Assembly: GCF_000614145.1 (NCBI RefSeq) | Contig: NZ_BAKK01000042.1 | Coordinates: forward strand, 1-34,823 | Length of the DNA: 34,823 nt | Source of the DNA: Bacteroides faecichinchillae JCM 17102 | GTDB lineage: Bacteria > Bacteroidota > Bacteroidia > Bacteroidales > Bacteroidaceae | Direction: 5' to 3' | The notes under the pieces: generated by a model | The model's input: only the letters and a program-made list of their open reading frames with translations | Told to the model about the DNA's origin: nothing | Databases searched by the model: none | Program-made: the position numbers and the translations under genes | In this document: positions 7,498-15,077 of the stretch, piece by piece | Numbering within the stretch: position 1 is the stretch's first letter | Layout of the letters: the number at the start of each line of letters is the position of its first letter

Positions 7498-8232
7498 ATG
7501 AAAAAAATATTCGTTTTATTCTTGCTTTCAATCATCAGCATTTCTAGTATATGCGCAGAGACAGTTCGCATGAAAGTAGGGGATACCAAAACACTTTCCC
7601 CGTCTGTTTTACCGACCAAAGTGCTTGCGGGACAGCCTGCATGGACCTCCTCTCGGCCCAATGATGTTAAGATCGTTTCAACAACTATGTACTCCTGCGA
7701 GATAGAGGCGGTTAATTCATTTAGCGGATATGCTACTATACATTGCAAATATTATTATAGAGAGTTGGACCCAACAACGGGACAATATATATATCAGCGT
7801 TCCGGATATGTTGATTACAAGGTATTTGTTGAGGAAACAACAATTACAAGTATAGAGATTAGTCCTGCCAATATCGAATTGAACAATGGTGAAACCCATA
7901 AGATGGAGGTTATAATTCTACCTTCCAATGCGAATCAGAGTGTAGCGTGGTCATCATCCGATCAATCTGTCGCGTATGTCAATTCAAACAATGTTCTCAG
8001 AGCCAACGGATATGGCACTGCCGTAGTAACTGCAACTGCAAGCAATGGTCTTACTGCGACTTGTACTGTAACAGTAAAAAAGAATGGTGATGACAGTGGG
8101 GAGAACAGTGGCAATGATGGACAAGACAGCACTGATTATAATGAACTGGACTATTATTTCCAGATAGCAAAAAGAAGGATGAACGCACTTCGGAATAAGG
8201 CTATACAACAACAGAATAAAAATAATGAATGA
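7498..8232 (+). CDS. Secreted protein with bacterial Ig-like (BIG2) domain
   Basis: 244 residues. A Sec signal peptide occupies residues 1-20 (M-K-K-I-F-V-L-F-L-L-S then S-I-C-A-E); the Cys there lacks a good lipobox, so cleavage by signal peptidase I is more likely. Residues about 22-100 form an Ig-like beta region beginning VRMKVGDTKTLSP. Residues about 118-195 are a clear BIG2 domain: ITSIEISPANIELNNGE, then VAWSSSDQSVAYVN and GTAVVTATASNGLTATCTV. The tail is Asp/Gly/Ser-rich and then helical. Such domains mediate surface adhesion or act as spacers. The gene overlaps or abuts the lipoprotein gene downstream, which suggests joint export and function. Confidence 0.75.
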   Translation: MKKIFVLFLLSIISISSICAETVRMKVGDTKTLSPSVLPTKVLAGQPAWTSSRPNDVKIVSTTMYSCEIEAVNSFSGYATIHCKYYYRELDPTTGQYIYQRSGYVDYKVFVEETTITSIEISPANIELNNGETHKMEVIILPSNANQSVAWSSSDQSVAYVNSNNVLRANGYGTAVVTATASNGLTATCTVTVKKNGDDSGENSGNDGQDSTDYNELDYYFQIAKRRMNALRNKAIQQQNKNNE

Positions 8233-8233
8233 C

Positions 8234-9250
8234 ATGAAAAATATTACACTTCTCATTTTGTCCTTAATGGCATTAGCCTGCTTTTCCTCATGTAATGATG
8301 AAGGGGAAGAGAATGCGATTCCACAATATTCATTTTTCAAGCCCTACCTGGAATGGGGAAGTTCTAAAACGCAAATAGCCTCAAAGATGGCAGATTGTGT
8401 TGTTTTGTTAGATACAGATAATACGTTATGCTATCAATCAGAAGGTGAAACTATTGCCTATGCGTTTAAAAACGGCAAATTAAATACGGTCGTTGTTATT
8501 CCAGAAAGGGCATTGCCATTAGATGAAATCTTATTGGCGTTTAATGGCTACACATTATTAGGCGAATATGACAATATGGTTTATTTGAATGAACAATCGA
8601 ATACAATTGCTGAAATTGAGGACAGCAACGGTTTTTATACTATAAGCTGGAGCCAGTACGGTCTTGATATGGCAAACGCGGTAGACTTAGGCTTGAGTGT
8701 GAAATGGGCAGACGTAAATTTAGATATGGGATATGATGACTATGCGGCACTGACCCCTGAAAACATCCAAGACGACATGACAAGGTACTTTAATGGATTA
8801 ATTGGATGGGGAGATCCCACTGGTATAAAGAAAAGCGAAATTGAGAGCGATTACCCCAAAGCCAGTTCAATAAGTGGCACAATATATGATGTTGCTAAAG
8901 TAAAATGGGGAGGTAAATGGAGGGTTGCCACTCAAAGCGAATTCCAGGAACTGATCTCCGCTTGCATATGGATTTGGGAAGAGAGGAATGGCTATTATGG
9001 ATATAAAGTCATAGGCCCGAATGGAAATAGTATATTCCTTCCAACTACCGGATACAGAATAGGTCTTTCATGGTATAGTAGCGATAAAGGATATTATTGG
9101 ACAGGTACTATGCGACCAGGCACAAGTCCGTATCCATACGTCCTAAATTTTGACAAAGCGAATAAGGGACTCAATACTTCATCTGTTTCTGGTTTGGCTT
9201 ATCCGTTTAAACATTTTGGTTGTGCAATAAGACCTGTACAAGATGAATAG
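8234..9250 (+). CDS. Lipoprotein with C-terminal FISUMP-like domain
   Basis: About 338 residues from M-K-N-I-T-L-L-I-L (8234); an alternative ATG at 8225 overlaps the stop of the preceding gene. The signal peptide ends in F-S-S-C, and the mature protein starts C-N-D-E-G-E-E, an acidic pattern typical of Bacteroidetes surface-exported lipoproteins. Residues about 30-140 form an uncharacterised beta-rich domain. From about residue 150 it reads VDLGLSVKWADVN, then WGGKWRVATQSEFQEL, FLPTTGYR, YYWTGT and CAIRPV, the signature of the Fibrobacter succinogenes paralogous (FISUMP/DUF1566-like) domain, a lectin-like surface fold. The ligand is unknown. It is probably co-transcribed with the Ig-like protein gene. 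Confidence 0.75.
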   Translation: MKNITLLILSLMALACFSSCNDEGEENAIPQYSFFKPYLEWGSSKTQIASKMADCVVLLDTDNTLCYQSEGETIAYAFKNGKLNTVVVIPERALPLDEILLAFNGYTLLGEYDNMVYLNEQSNTIAEIEDSNGFYTISWSQYGLDMANAVDLGLSVKWADVNLDMGYDDYAALTPENIQDDMTRYFNGLIGWGDPTGIKKSEIESDYPKASSISGTIYDVAKVKWGGKWRVATQSEFQELISACIWIWEERNGYYGYKVIGPNGNSIFLPTTGYRIGLSWYSSDKGYYWTGTMRPGTSPYPYVLNFDKANKGLNTSSVSGLAYPFKHFGCAIRPVQDE

Positions 9251-9285
9251 TTTCTTGCATAAAAACAGGAATGGGCATATCCGGT

Positions 9286-9323
9286 ATTTAGAAACTGAAA
9301 ATTTCTAAATGCGCTGTTTTTTT
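9286..9323 (+). terminator. Probable terminator after the FISUMP lipoprotein
   Basis: ATTTAGAAA (9286-9294) and TTTCTAAAT (9302-9310) form a perfect 9-bp stem, followed a few bases later by seven T. The stem is AT-rich, so strength is uncertain. Confidence 0.5.
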
Positions 9324-9325
9324 GT

Positions 9326-9333
9326 TACTTTTG
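9326..9333 (+). promoter_or_regulatory. Bacteroidetes -7 box TACTTTTG
   Basis: It matches TAnnTTTG and lies about 97 bases before the start of the fimbrillin-like lipoprotein gene, right after the preceding terminator. Confidence 0.55.
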
Positions 9334-9429
9334 TAAAGTTGTGTGTGTTGAAAATATGTCATGGGTATATTGTATTGCCCATATACTAAATACCGCATCC
9401 GGGAATTATATGATTGAATTATCGAAGAA

Positions 9430-9888
9430 ATGAAGAAGGTAATATTAGGACTAATATCTCTGGGGTTGTTGGCTTCTTGTACGGATGGCAACCATACAAA
9501 CAATGAACCGTTTGAAAGGAACTGTGTGCTGCATGCCAGAATAGAAAGTACAAATACCCGTATGACAGTTGATGCTGACAATCAATTGCATTGGGGGGAA
9601 CTTGACGGAATAGGTGTGTACGGTGTAGAAACCAAAAACGTGAAATTCAGTTATGCCGGCACCCAAAACGGTATCACGGAATTTACCGGTAATCCGGATG
9701 CAAACCAAGAGGAGTTTGCTTTTGCATATTATCCCTATCAATCGGAGGCTGTGAAGGATGGAAACTCTCTGACTGTCGGGTTGCCATCCGAGTATCTCTA
9801 TAAAGACAGCAGCAATGCCCCGCTGTCGTCCGTGTACAGGTTCTCGTCCGTGATGGAAACCGCATCGGCGTATGACACGCCCGTGTAG
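9430..9888 (+). pseudogene. Fimbrillin-like lipoprotein, 3' end lost at integrase junction
   Basis: A lipoprotein signal peptide (M-K-K-V-I-L-G-L-I-S-L-G ending L-A-S-C) is followed by residues resembling the N-terminal part of Bacteroidetes fimbrillin/Mfa-like lipoproteins: NTRMTVDADNQLHWGELDGI, then FAFAYYPYQ. Those proteins are usually 300 residues or more. Here native-looking sequence stops at about residue 130 (position about 9820), and the remaining codons are antisense to the integrase fragment. The gene was therefore truncated by insertion or rearrangement. The missing 3' part is not found elsewhere in the window, so this is not a simple clean insertion. Confidence 0.65.
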
Positions 9889-10657
9889 CAGGCGAACAGG
9901 AACAGGTCACGTGCCAGCATGTGGGATTTTCTGTAAGCTGGTATTTCCACATCACGGATTCTCTCGAACGATTCGCGGCTCAATGCCCGCGGTGTCCTTT
10001 CCGATTGCCGGGGCAGGGCGAAATGTTGGAAATGGCATTTCTCGGAATACCCCTTCTTGTAGGCAAGGCGGCATATCTTCTTCAGGATGGCAAGGTGGTG
10101 GCGGACGGTATCTATCGCATACCCCTTTTCTTCCGTGGAGAAAGACTGATAGTCGTGGATGAACTGTTCCGTCAGTTGCCCGAAAGCCAAATCCTTGACT
10201 TTATATCGGGTTTCGATGAACTCTCCGAGTGCCAGCCGCATATAGTGATAGCCGGGATAAGTACCTTTCGCGCGGTCGATGCCGATACGGGCTTTGAGGT
10301 CGTCACAGACAACGTCCGTCATTTTCATGAGGGTCATCTGTGTTTCCATGCTGCCTTGAAAAAGGTCTTTCACATCGGCGGCGTCAAATTCCACTTTGCG
10401 GGATACAAGATTGTCAAAAGCGGTATTTACCGCCAACAACAATTTCTCAATCTTGGCATTGGTCTTGACCGCCTCTTTGCTCTTCCCGTTCAGACGGCTT
10501 TCACGGGGATTCCACAGTTCCGGCATGCAGGACAGCCTGCAACTGAACTGCGCCATACTTCGGTTCACGGTGATTCTTCCCATTATCGGGCTTTGCCCGA
10601 CTTGTCCGGTCCGCTCTTTTTGAGGTAGAGCAACACCTTGAATATCTCTACTTTCAT
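9798..10657 (-). pseudogene. Tyrosine recombinase (IntDOT-like), N-terminal part, frameshifted and truncated
   Basis: The true start is the ATG at 10657 (M-K-V-E-I-F-K-V-L-L-Y-L-K-K). After 24 codons the frame ends, and the protein continues in another frame from M-G-R-I-T-V-N at 10583. Restoring one C in the CCC at 10588-10590 joins them. The parts are an N-terminal arm-binding region, a core-binding SAM-like domain, and the start of the catalytic domain (ARDLFLFACYTGVSYADAVS). The first catalytic Arg position is Ser, as in IntDOT-type enzymes. The sequence breaks off about 15 residues later at the fimbrillin junction. The rest of the catalytic domain is at 10946-11146 on the opposite strand, with roughly 60-70 residues missing. 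The enzyme cannot be functional as found. Confidence 0.85.
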
Positions 10658-10676
10658 ACGCTTATACTTTTTAGTG

Positions 10677-10684
10677 CAAAATTA
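10677..10684 (-). promoter_or_regulatory. Integrase promoter -7 box TAATTTTG
   Basis: On the minus strand TAATTTTG lies 19 bases before the integrase ATG at 10657 and matches TAnnTTTG. It supports 10657 as the original start. Confidence 0.6.
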
Positions 10685-10768
10685 CTTGCCTTATAAGCGT
10701 TCCTTGATATACAAAACACTGTGTATGAGTGCAAACAAAACGGCGAGGACTTCTTTTCATCGCTTACC

Positions 10769-10816
10769 GTTACCTGTTTTCGTTTCGGTAACTGCCCGGC
10801 TAACGGTTTGGTAACT
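10769..10816. repeat. GTTACC/GGTAAC repeats beside the integrase gene
   Basis: GTTACC (10769-10774) faces GGTAAC (10787-10792) and a second GGTAACTG follows at 10810, giving one inverted and one direct pair upstream of the integrase. Repeats of this kind next to tyrosine-recombinase genes can be core or arm sites of an attachment region. No element end can be fixed from one window. Confidence 0.3.
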
Positions 10817-10886
10817 GAACAACCTCAATATTCTGTTGCTGTTTGCATTTCCCATATTTAGCAAAATACAGAAACATTGCTCATTT

Positions 10887-10903
10887 TAAACGTGTTACGT
10901 TTA
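10887..10903. repeat. Palindrome TAAACGT-gtt-ACGTTTA
   Basis: A 7-bp perfect inverted repeat with a 3-bp centre, about 45 bases left of the point where integrase C-terminal homology starts. It could be a recombination core site, an operator, or chance. Confidence 0.3.
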
Positions 10904-10945
10904 ATCATTACTTGTTTGCTTTCGCTTGCTTCGCCTTGTATATTC

Positions 10946-11146
10946 CATACAGCCCGCCATGGGTTCGCTACGCTGGCTTTGAGCAAGGGCGTTCCGATCG
11001 AGAGTGTAAGCCGGGTTCTAGGACACACGAACATAGTCACTACGCAGAAATATTGTAAGATCACCACCGAGAAAATCGACAAGGACCTGACGGTGTTCGG
11101 TGACCGTCTTAACCAGTCGTTCCATGAAATTTCAATAGCGATGTGA
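10946..11146 (+). pseudogene. Tyrosine recombinase, C-terminal catalytic fragment
   Basis: Homology starts abruptly at about 10946 and reads F-H-T-A-R-H-G-F-A-T-L-A-L, then PIESVSRVLGHTN and TTQKYCKITTEKI. It contains the HxxR motif, the LGH motif and the catalytic Tyr, that is, the last 60-odd residues of a tyrosine recombinase. The codons upstream back to the ATG at 10877 are non-homologous. It lies on the strand opposite to the N-terminal fragment at 9798-10657. The stop overlaps the ATG of the next short frame (ATGA), as is usual for the gene after such integrases. It is probably the other piece of the same gene, split by an inversion with loss. Confidence 0.85.
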
Positions 11147-11220
11147 TGGAAAGAACAATTATAACTATCTGCAAAAGCGGCAGTGTAAGCATTCCAAGCG
11201 GTAATGTATGGATGTTATAG
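11146..11220 (+). pseudogene. Start of a decayed integrase-linked gene (M-E-R-T-I-I-T-I family)
   Basis: The 24 codons beginning MERTIITICKSGSVSIPSGN and then V-W-M resemble the N terminus of a small DNA-binding-type protein often encoded directly after integrases in Bacteroides elements. A TAG follows at once. Protein-like stretches appear downstream in two other frames (T-K-S-P-F-E-V-A-F, and C-A-A-F-L-R-I-F), so the gene seems to have been degraded by several indels up to about 11440. Family recall is tentative. Confidence 0.45.
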
Positions 11221-12272
11221 TTACAAAGTCTCCTTTTGAAGTGGCATTTTCTTTCTACCTGTGCAGCTTTTTTGCGTATCTTTCTTCTATTTTTGTGTTT
11301 AAAAAAACAGTCCATGATACAAAATAGCGGAATTTATTTGCTGTTTTCCAATAATTCGTCTTTCTTTGTGAATAGTAAAACAGAAAAGTACGATAACGAA
11401 ACAGAAATAGTTCTAAACATATTGCAAAACTTGTACTGACGGATTATTAGACCTGGTTAAATCTGGAAAATTTAGTTATATCTCAAAATTTCACATCTTA
11501 ATATCTTATAAATTAACAATTTATATTGTGATGTGTTTTTATCAAGGAACAAATTAGGAACAGAAACACGAATTATCATATTTTCTTGTTTTTTTATTTG
11601 CACTACCTTTCTTTCTCTTCACTTGTTCGTACTTTGAGTATTTTTCCAAGTCATTTCACACGATTTTCATCCTCTCGCCAAGAGTGATTGTTGCAGTCAT
11701 CTATGGATGAATAACCACAGCCAAAAGAAAAAAGGACAAATCTCTGTTTCTTTCAAGGAACATTGTTTTTTGCAAAGGTAACCATTTCCCTCAAAACACC
11801 TATACAGGCAGTCCAATATATCTGCCTATATTTAGTTTACTTTAGTTTAGCATATATATAAGCTAATAGACTAAACTAAACCTTTACCGAAGTTCTCCCC
11901 CTTACTTTTATATTCACAGTCAAAAGAGAAGATAATCGCACCGATATTTTCTTTTTTCGCTGCATCCCAATTTTACGGAAGTTCCTTTTATCGTAACTTC
12001 TGCCATAGGCATTTTATCCTCGCATCCCAACTTTCGGTCTGCCTGATGAGAATTGTGTCGCAAAGGTACTTGTCATGTCTTTCTTGTATTCAAGGTCACA
12101 GCCTGACGGTTCCCGACAAAATCTCCACGCTCCGCTTTGCAGAGGTCGTATTTGGTCGTGAAACCCTGCATAAAGAGCCATAACACCTTTTGAGGCGACA
12201 TAATTTTCAATCAAGCCCGAAAGTAGCTGAAATGCTAAAAGAGGGAAAATAAAAAACTTAAAACTTAGGATT
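11221..12272. other. Non-coding, AT-rich region between integrase fragment and small-gene cluster
   Basis: No convincing gene. It holds an inverted repeat at 11841-11880, and CAAAGGTA sequences at 11776-11783 and 12061-12068, which are TACCTTTG promoter boxes on the minus strand. GCATCCCAA occurs twice (about 11963 and 12024). A 66-codon minus-strand frame (12014-12214) may be a shadow. The last about 60 bases are purine-rich and form the leader of the gene at 12273. Confidence 0.55.
11841..11880. repeat. 10-bp perfect inverted repeat TTTAGTTTAG
   Basis: TTTAGTTTAG at 11841-11850 is matched by CTAAACTAAA at 11871-11880, with a related TTTAGTTTAC directly before it at 11831. The AT-rich 20-base centre and the tandem half-copy could mark a protein-binding site or a replication-type element. 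Function is unknown. Confidence 0.4.
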
Positions 12273-12566
12273 ATGGCAAACTATGCAACAAACATTTTCT
12301 ACGCAAGGACGGAAAACAAAGCAGACCTCGACAAGATAGAGGCATTCTTGGATGACACTTTTGACGGCTTTGTCAATAGACACAGCGATAGCGTGGATGC
12401 GGAGTTTACCTCTCGTTGGGTTTATCCGGAAGAAGAAATCGACAGGCTGATAGCTTCGTTGGAAGCCAAAGACAAAACTTATATCAAAATTCTGTCCTAC
12501 GAATTTGCAGACGAATACGTGAGCTTCAGAATCTTCTCACAGGGTAAATGGGATATCAAGTTGTAA
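12273..12566 (+). CDS. Conserved-type mobile-element protein, 97 residues
   Basis: A small acidic, soluble protein starting M-A-N-Y-A-T-N-I-F-Y-A-R-T. It has a helical segment (ADLDKIEAFLDDTF) and a beta-rich C terminus (TYIKILSYEFADEYVSFRIF), with no signal peptide or membrane segment. I do not recognise a named domain. It is the first of four closely spaced plus-strand genes; such clusters of unknown small proteins are common in Bacteroides mobilizable and conjugative elements. The ATG follows a purine-rich leader. Confidence 0.75.
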   Translation: MANYATNIFYARTENKADLDKIEAFLDDTFDGFVNRHSDSVDAEFTSRWVYPEEEIDRLIASLEAKDKTYIKILSYEFADEYVSFRIFSQGKWDIKL

Positions 12567-12584
12567 CCCTAAAATGACAAGACT

Positions 12585-12761
12585 ATGTACGAATACGAAA
12601 AAGATAGCGAAATTATAGGTGCGCACTGCACCCTGCTTACCCCCTATAAAGGCTACTCCGAGGGAACAGTTGTCGGCGACTTCGGCAATAAAATAGTGGT
12701 ACGTCTTAGCAGTGGCAAAGAGGTGGTCGAGTACCGTGATGAAGTGATTATTTACGATTAA
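12585..12761 (+). CDS. Small protein, 58 residues, beta-rich
   Basis: It starts M-Y-E-Y-E-K-D-S-E-I and reads GYSEGTVVGDFGNKIVVRLS, then K-E-V-V-E-Y-R-D-E-V. The pattern of short hydrophobic strands with Gly turns resembles a small SH3/KOW-like barrel, though this is inference from the pattern only. It lies 18 bases after the previous gene and 11 bases before the next, in the same operon. Confidence 0.65.
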   Translation: MYEYEKDSEIIGAHCTLLTPYKGYSEGTVVGDFGNKIVVRLSSGKEVVEYRDEVIIYD

Positions 12762-12772
12762 ATCCAAGAGCG

Positions 12773-13099
12773 ATGCAACAGGTAGCAATGAAATTCGTCC
12801 AATGGGACGTACCCGAATTAGAAAAGCTGAAAGGCTGCAGGGTTTACCAGTTACGGGAACAACTTGATAACGGAGACAAGTTGAGCCGTGAAGACAAGAA
12901 CTGGATTACCCGAAACGTGAAAGAGTGCATCCATTTCAAAAGAGGTATCGCATTGATGGGCTACTTCTTTGATTTCTCCGATGTTCTCAAACGATATTTC
13001 GTGAAACAGCACGGACATATCACCGAGTATTGCGCCATTGACAAGACTGCGTTGCGCTCTGTCTTGTATGGTCGAATAGAAGACGTAGTAGAAGTATAA
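12773..13099 (+). CDS. Conserved-type mobile-element protein, 108 residues
   Basis: A soluble protein with no recognised domain. N-terminal part KFVQWDVPELEKLKGCRVYQ, middle SREDKNWITRNVKECIHFKR, then ALMGYFFDFSDVLKRYFVKQ and a C-terminal ALRSVLYGRIEDVVEV. The start could also be the ATG five codons further in (M-K-F-V-Q-W-D). Proteins like this recur next to SSB and mobilization genes in Bacteroides elements; the function is not known to me. Confidence 0.7.
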   Translation: MQQVAMKFVQWDVPELEKLKGCRVYQLREQLDNGDKLSREDKNWITRNVKECIHFKRGIALMGYFFDFSDVLKRYFVKQHGHITEYCAIDKTALRSVLYGRIEDVVEV

Positions 13100-13115
13100 T
13101 TAAAATCAAAGAAAC

Positions 13116-13373
13116 ATGAAAGCAACGATTGAGCATAGCTTTTGTCCTTATTGTGACGAGGTAACAGAACTCTACTTCCGTATCATCAACACGATTCTTT
13201 TCTCAACCGATGAAACGGAACTGCGTACCGGCATGGAACGCCTACAAGAAAAAACACGTCTTGATGATTATTTCGTCTTCGGCTATGGCAAGCATCACCT
13301 ATGGGTCTGCCAAAGACGTCCCAGTAATCAAAAAAAGATTTTCGAGCATCGGGTAATCATGGCAGAATTTTGA
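13116..13373 (+). CDS. Hypothetical protein with Cys pair, 85 residues
   Basis: It starts M-K-A-T-I-E-H-S-F-C-P-Y-C-D-E, with a C-P-Y-C pair that could bind a metal or act as a thiol pair, followed by a helical region and YFVFGYGKHHLWVCQRR. There is no signal peptide. It is the last gene of the four-gene cluster and is followed by a hairpin at 13381-13411. Confidence 0.65.
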   Translation: MKATIEHSFCPYCDEVTELYFRIINTILFSTDETELRTGMERLQEKTRLDDYFVFGYGKHHLWVCQRRPSNQKKIFEHRVIMAEF

Positions 13374-13380
13374 TGATACA

Positions 13381-13430
13381 GGCAGGAACGGGATAATCTT
13401 CCATTCCTGCCACGCCGCATTCCCTTTTTT
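13381..13430 (+). terminator. Probable terminator of the four-gene cluster
   Basis: GGCAGGAACGG pairs with CCATTCCTGCC (one G-T pair) across a 9-base loop at 13381-13411. A TTTTTT run follows only after 13 bases, so the structure is strong but the spacing is not ideal. Confidence 0.5.
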
Positions 13431-14053
13431 ACATCTATCTCTCTCTTTTGGCTGCGCCATATCCTTTTGTAAAAACCAGCCATTCGTGAAAAGCTGCCGT
13501 CCGCTTTTCCGAAAAGCAGGGTTCTTTCCTTTTTCCCTTTTGTCCCCTATTCTTTCTGCCGGACGGGAACATGGCAGCACCCCGATACCCCGTTCCGCCT
13601 TTTGTCGCCACTTCGTTGATATTCCCTTCTGCGGTATCGCCACCTGTTGTCAGTTCAGTGTTCTGTTTGTAGCCACCTCTATTCAGTCCGACCGAATTAC
13701 ACGAAAATCCCTGCCGATTCTGCGGACTTACAGCCGAAACGCGCACCATTGTGCCGGTGGACGGATTGCTCTTTCACTTCCCCTGCAACTACGGCTTTCC
13801 GCTCATTTTCAGAATAGTTTTCCGCCGAAGTCATCATCATTTTCCGATGCAAAGATAGTATGCAGACGGGAACGACTTTGGAAGTCTTGACCAATGGCAC
13901 AGCCGTACAATCTTCCTTTATCGAGCCTTCTGGTTTTGCCTACGGACAAAAATAAAGAGTATTGATGCGTCCGGCCTTGGTGCATTCCCTTAACTGCACC
14001 TACTTTTTGAGGCAGCGTAAAATTGATTTAATAACTTCTAAAAACAATTCATT
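13431..14053. other. Intergenic region before ssb, with minus-strand promoter-like box
   Basis: CAAAGATA at about 13850 reads TATCTTTG on the minus strand, a good -7 box, and a 104-codon minus-strand frame (13435-13749, starting M-V-R-V-S-A-V-S-P-Q-N) lies downstream of it. That frame is Gly/Arg-rich and has no recognisable domain, so it may be a real small gene or a conserved non-coding transcript. Plus-strand frames over the same bases look like shadows. Confidence 0.4.
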
Positions 14054-14434
14054 ATGAAAAAGATTGAAAACAATTTCGTAGTAACCGGTTTCGTAGGAAA
14101 GGATGCAGAAATCCGTCAGTTCACCAACGCAAGTGTAGCACGTTTCCCTCTGGCAGTAAGCCGACTGGAGAATAATGGCGAGGAATCCAAACGCGTTTCC
14201 GCCTTTATGAATTTTGAGGCGTGGCGTAAAAACGAGAACACCGGGTCGTTCGACCAACTGACCAAGGGTACGATGCTGACCGTCGAGGGGTATTTCAAGC
14301 CCGAAGAATGGAGCGACCAAAGCGGTGTGAAACACAACCGTATCGTGATAGTCGCCGTCAAGTTCTATCCGCCCGTCGAGAAGGAGGAGACTCCTGAAAA
14401 GCCGGCCAAACCAGCGAAAAAAGGCAAGAAATAA
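14054..14434 (+). CDS. ssb: Single-stranded DNA-binding protein
   Basis: 126 residues with an OB-fold of the SSB type: NNFVVTGFVGKDAEIRQFTN at the N terminus, FPLAVSRLENN, then AFMNFEAWRKNEN and a strand/turn GTMLTVEGYFKPEEW followed by NRIVIVAVKFYPP. The tail is Pro/Lys-rich and lacks the acidic D-D-I-P-F tip of chromosomal SSB, as in many mobile-element SSB copies. It protects single-stranded DNA during transfer or replication of the element. It has its own terminator at 14451. Confidence 0.85.
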   Translation: MKKIENNFVVTGFVGKDAEIRQFTNASVARFPLAVSRLENNGEESKRVSAFMNFEAWRKNENTGSFDQLTKGTMLTVEGYFKPEEWSDQSGVKHNRIVIVAVKFYPPVEKEETPEKPAKPAKKGKK

Positions 14435-14450
14435 TCCTTGCCTTATCACG

Positions 14451-14481
14451 ACAAAAGCGGCCTTTGGGTCGCTTTTGTTTT
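14451..14481 (+). terminator. Intrinsic terminator after ssb
   Basis: ACAAAAGCG and CGCTTTTGT form a perfect 9-bp stem around a 10-base loop, with TTT following and A-rich sequence on the other side. It can serve the plus strand and, less well, the convergent HU-like gene. A second small stem (AAGGCAAG/CTTGCCTT) overlaps the ssb stop. Confidence 0.85.
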
Positions 14482-14521
14482 ACTCATTACGGTGTTGTTG
14501 CACCATCTGTACTTTTATACT

Positions 14522-14803
14522 CTACTTGTTCTCTTTTACCGCATTCAGAAATGCTTTGGCAGGTTTGAATGCAGGGATGTTGTGAGCGGGAATTTTAATT
14601 GTCGTATTCTTCGAAATGTTCCGGGCCGTCTTTTCAGCTCTCCGTTTTATAACAAAGCTGCCGAAGCCGCGCAAGAACACCTCGTTTCCCGCAACCATCG
14701 ACTCTTTTACATTTTCCATGAATGATTCCACCACAGTCATCACAACCGTTTTCTCAATTCCGCTCTGCCGTGAGATCTGAGCGACAATTTCCGCTTTTGT
14801 CAT
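14522..14803 (-). CDS. HU/IHF-family DNA-bending protein
   Basis: 93 residues starting M-T-K-A-E-I-V-A-Q-I-S. It has the HU helix pair (residues 2-40), the GNEVFLRGFGSFVIKRRAEK core, the beta-arm with K-I-P-A-H-N-I-P-A-F-K-P (the Pro-containing intercalating arm), and the C-terminal F-K-P-A-K-A-F-L-N-A-V helix. It binds and bends DNA and could be an architectural partner for recombination or mobilization. A TAATTTTG box lies 29 bases upstream. It is convergent with ssb. Confidence 0.9.
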   Translation of the reverse strand: MTKAEIVAQISRQSGIEKTVVMTVVESFMENVKESMVAGNEVFLRGFGSFVIKRRAEKTARNISKNTTIKIPAHNIPAFKPAKAFLNAVKENK

Positions 14804-14831
14804 ATTGTTCTTGATTTTAATGAATACGGTG

Positions 14832-14839
14832 CAAAATTA
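14832..14839 (-). promoter_or_regulatory. Promoter -7 box of the HU-like gene (TAATTTTG)
   Basis: On the minus strand it matches TAnnTTTG and is 28 bases before the ATG at 14803; a TTG lies 21 bases further upstream as a possible -33 element. Confidence 0.55.
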
Positions 14840-15077
14840 ACAAATATCCGCCTGTTATAACAATCCAAACTTATTTGTCATCCCGAAAACTGCTTTTACT
14901 GAATCCGCCGAAGACGCCCTCAAGAGCCTGCCCACTACCAAAAATACCAACAATAAAATTATAATATCTCCCATAGGTCTTATTTTTTATAGTTATATCC
15001 AACTTAAAGATACGAAAAAATAATGAATTACGCAAGTAATCTACTGATTTTCAATATCCATATTTGATTTATAAGTT

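Noticed and set aside
9921..10628. Long plus-strand frame (235 codons) over the integrase fragment
   Set aside because: It is the antisense of the recognisable integrase and has no domain, start context or codon pattern of its own.
12014..12214. 66-codon minus-strand frame starting M-I-E-N-Y-V-A-S-K
   Set aside because: No domain, no promoter directly upstream, and its composition fits the leader of the gene at 12273; I cannot support it as a gene.
13486..13890. 134-codon plus-strand frame before ssb
   Set aside because: Composition is unlike a protein (Arg/Cys/Ser/Phe-rich), no ribosome site, and better explained as non-coding or antisense of the possible minus-strand frame.
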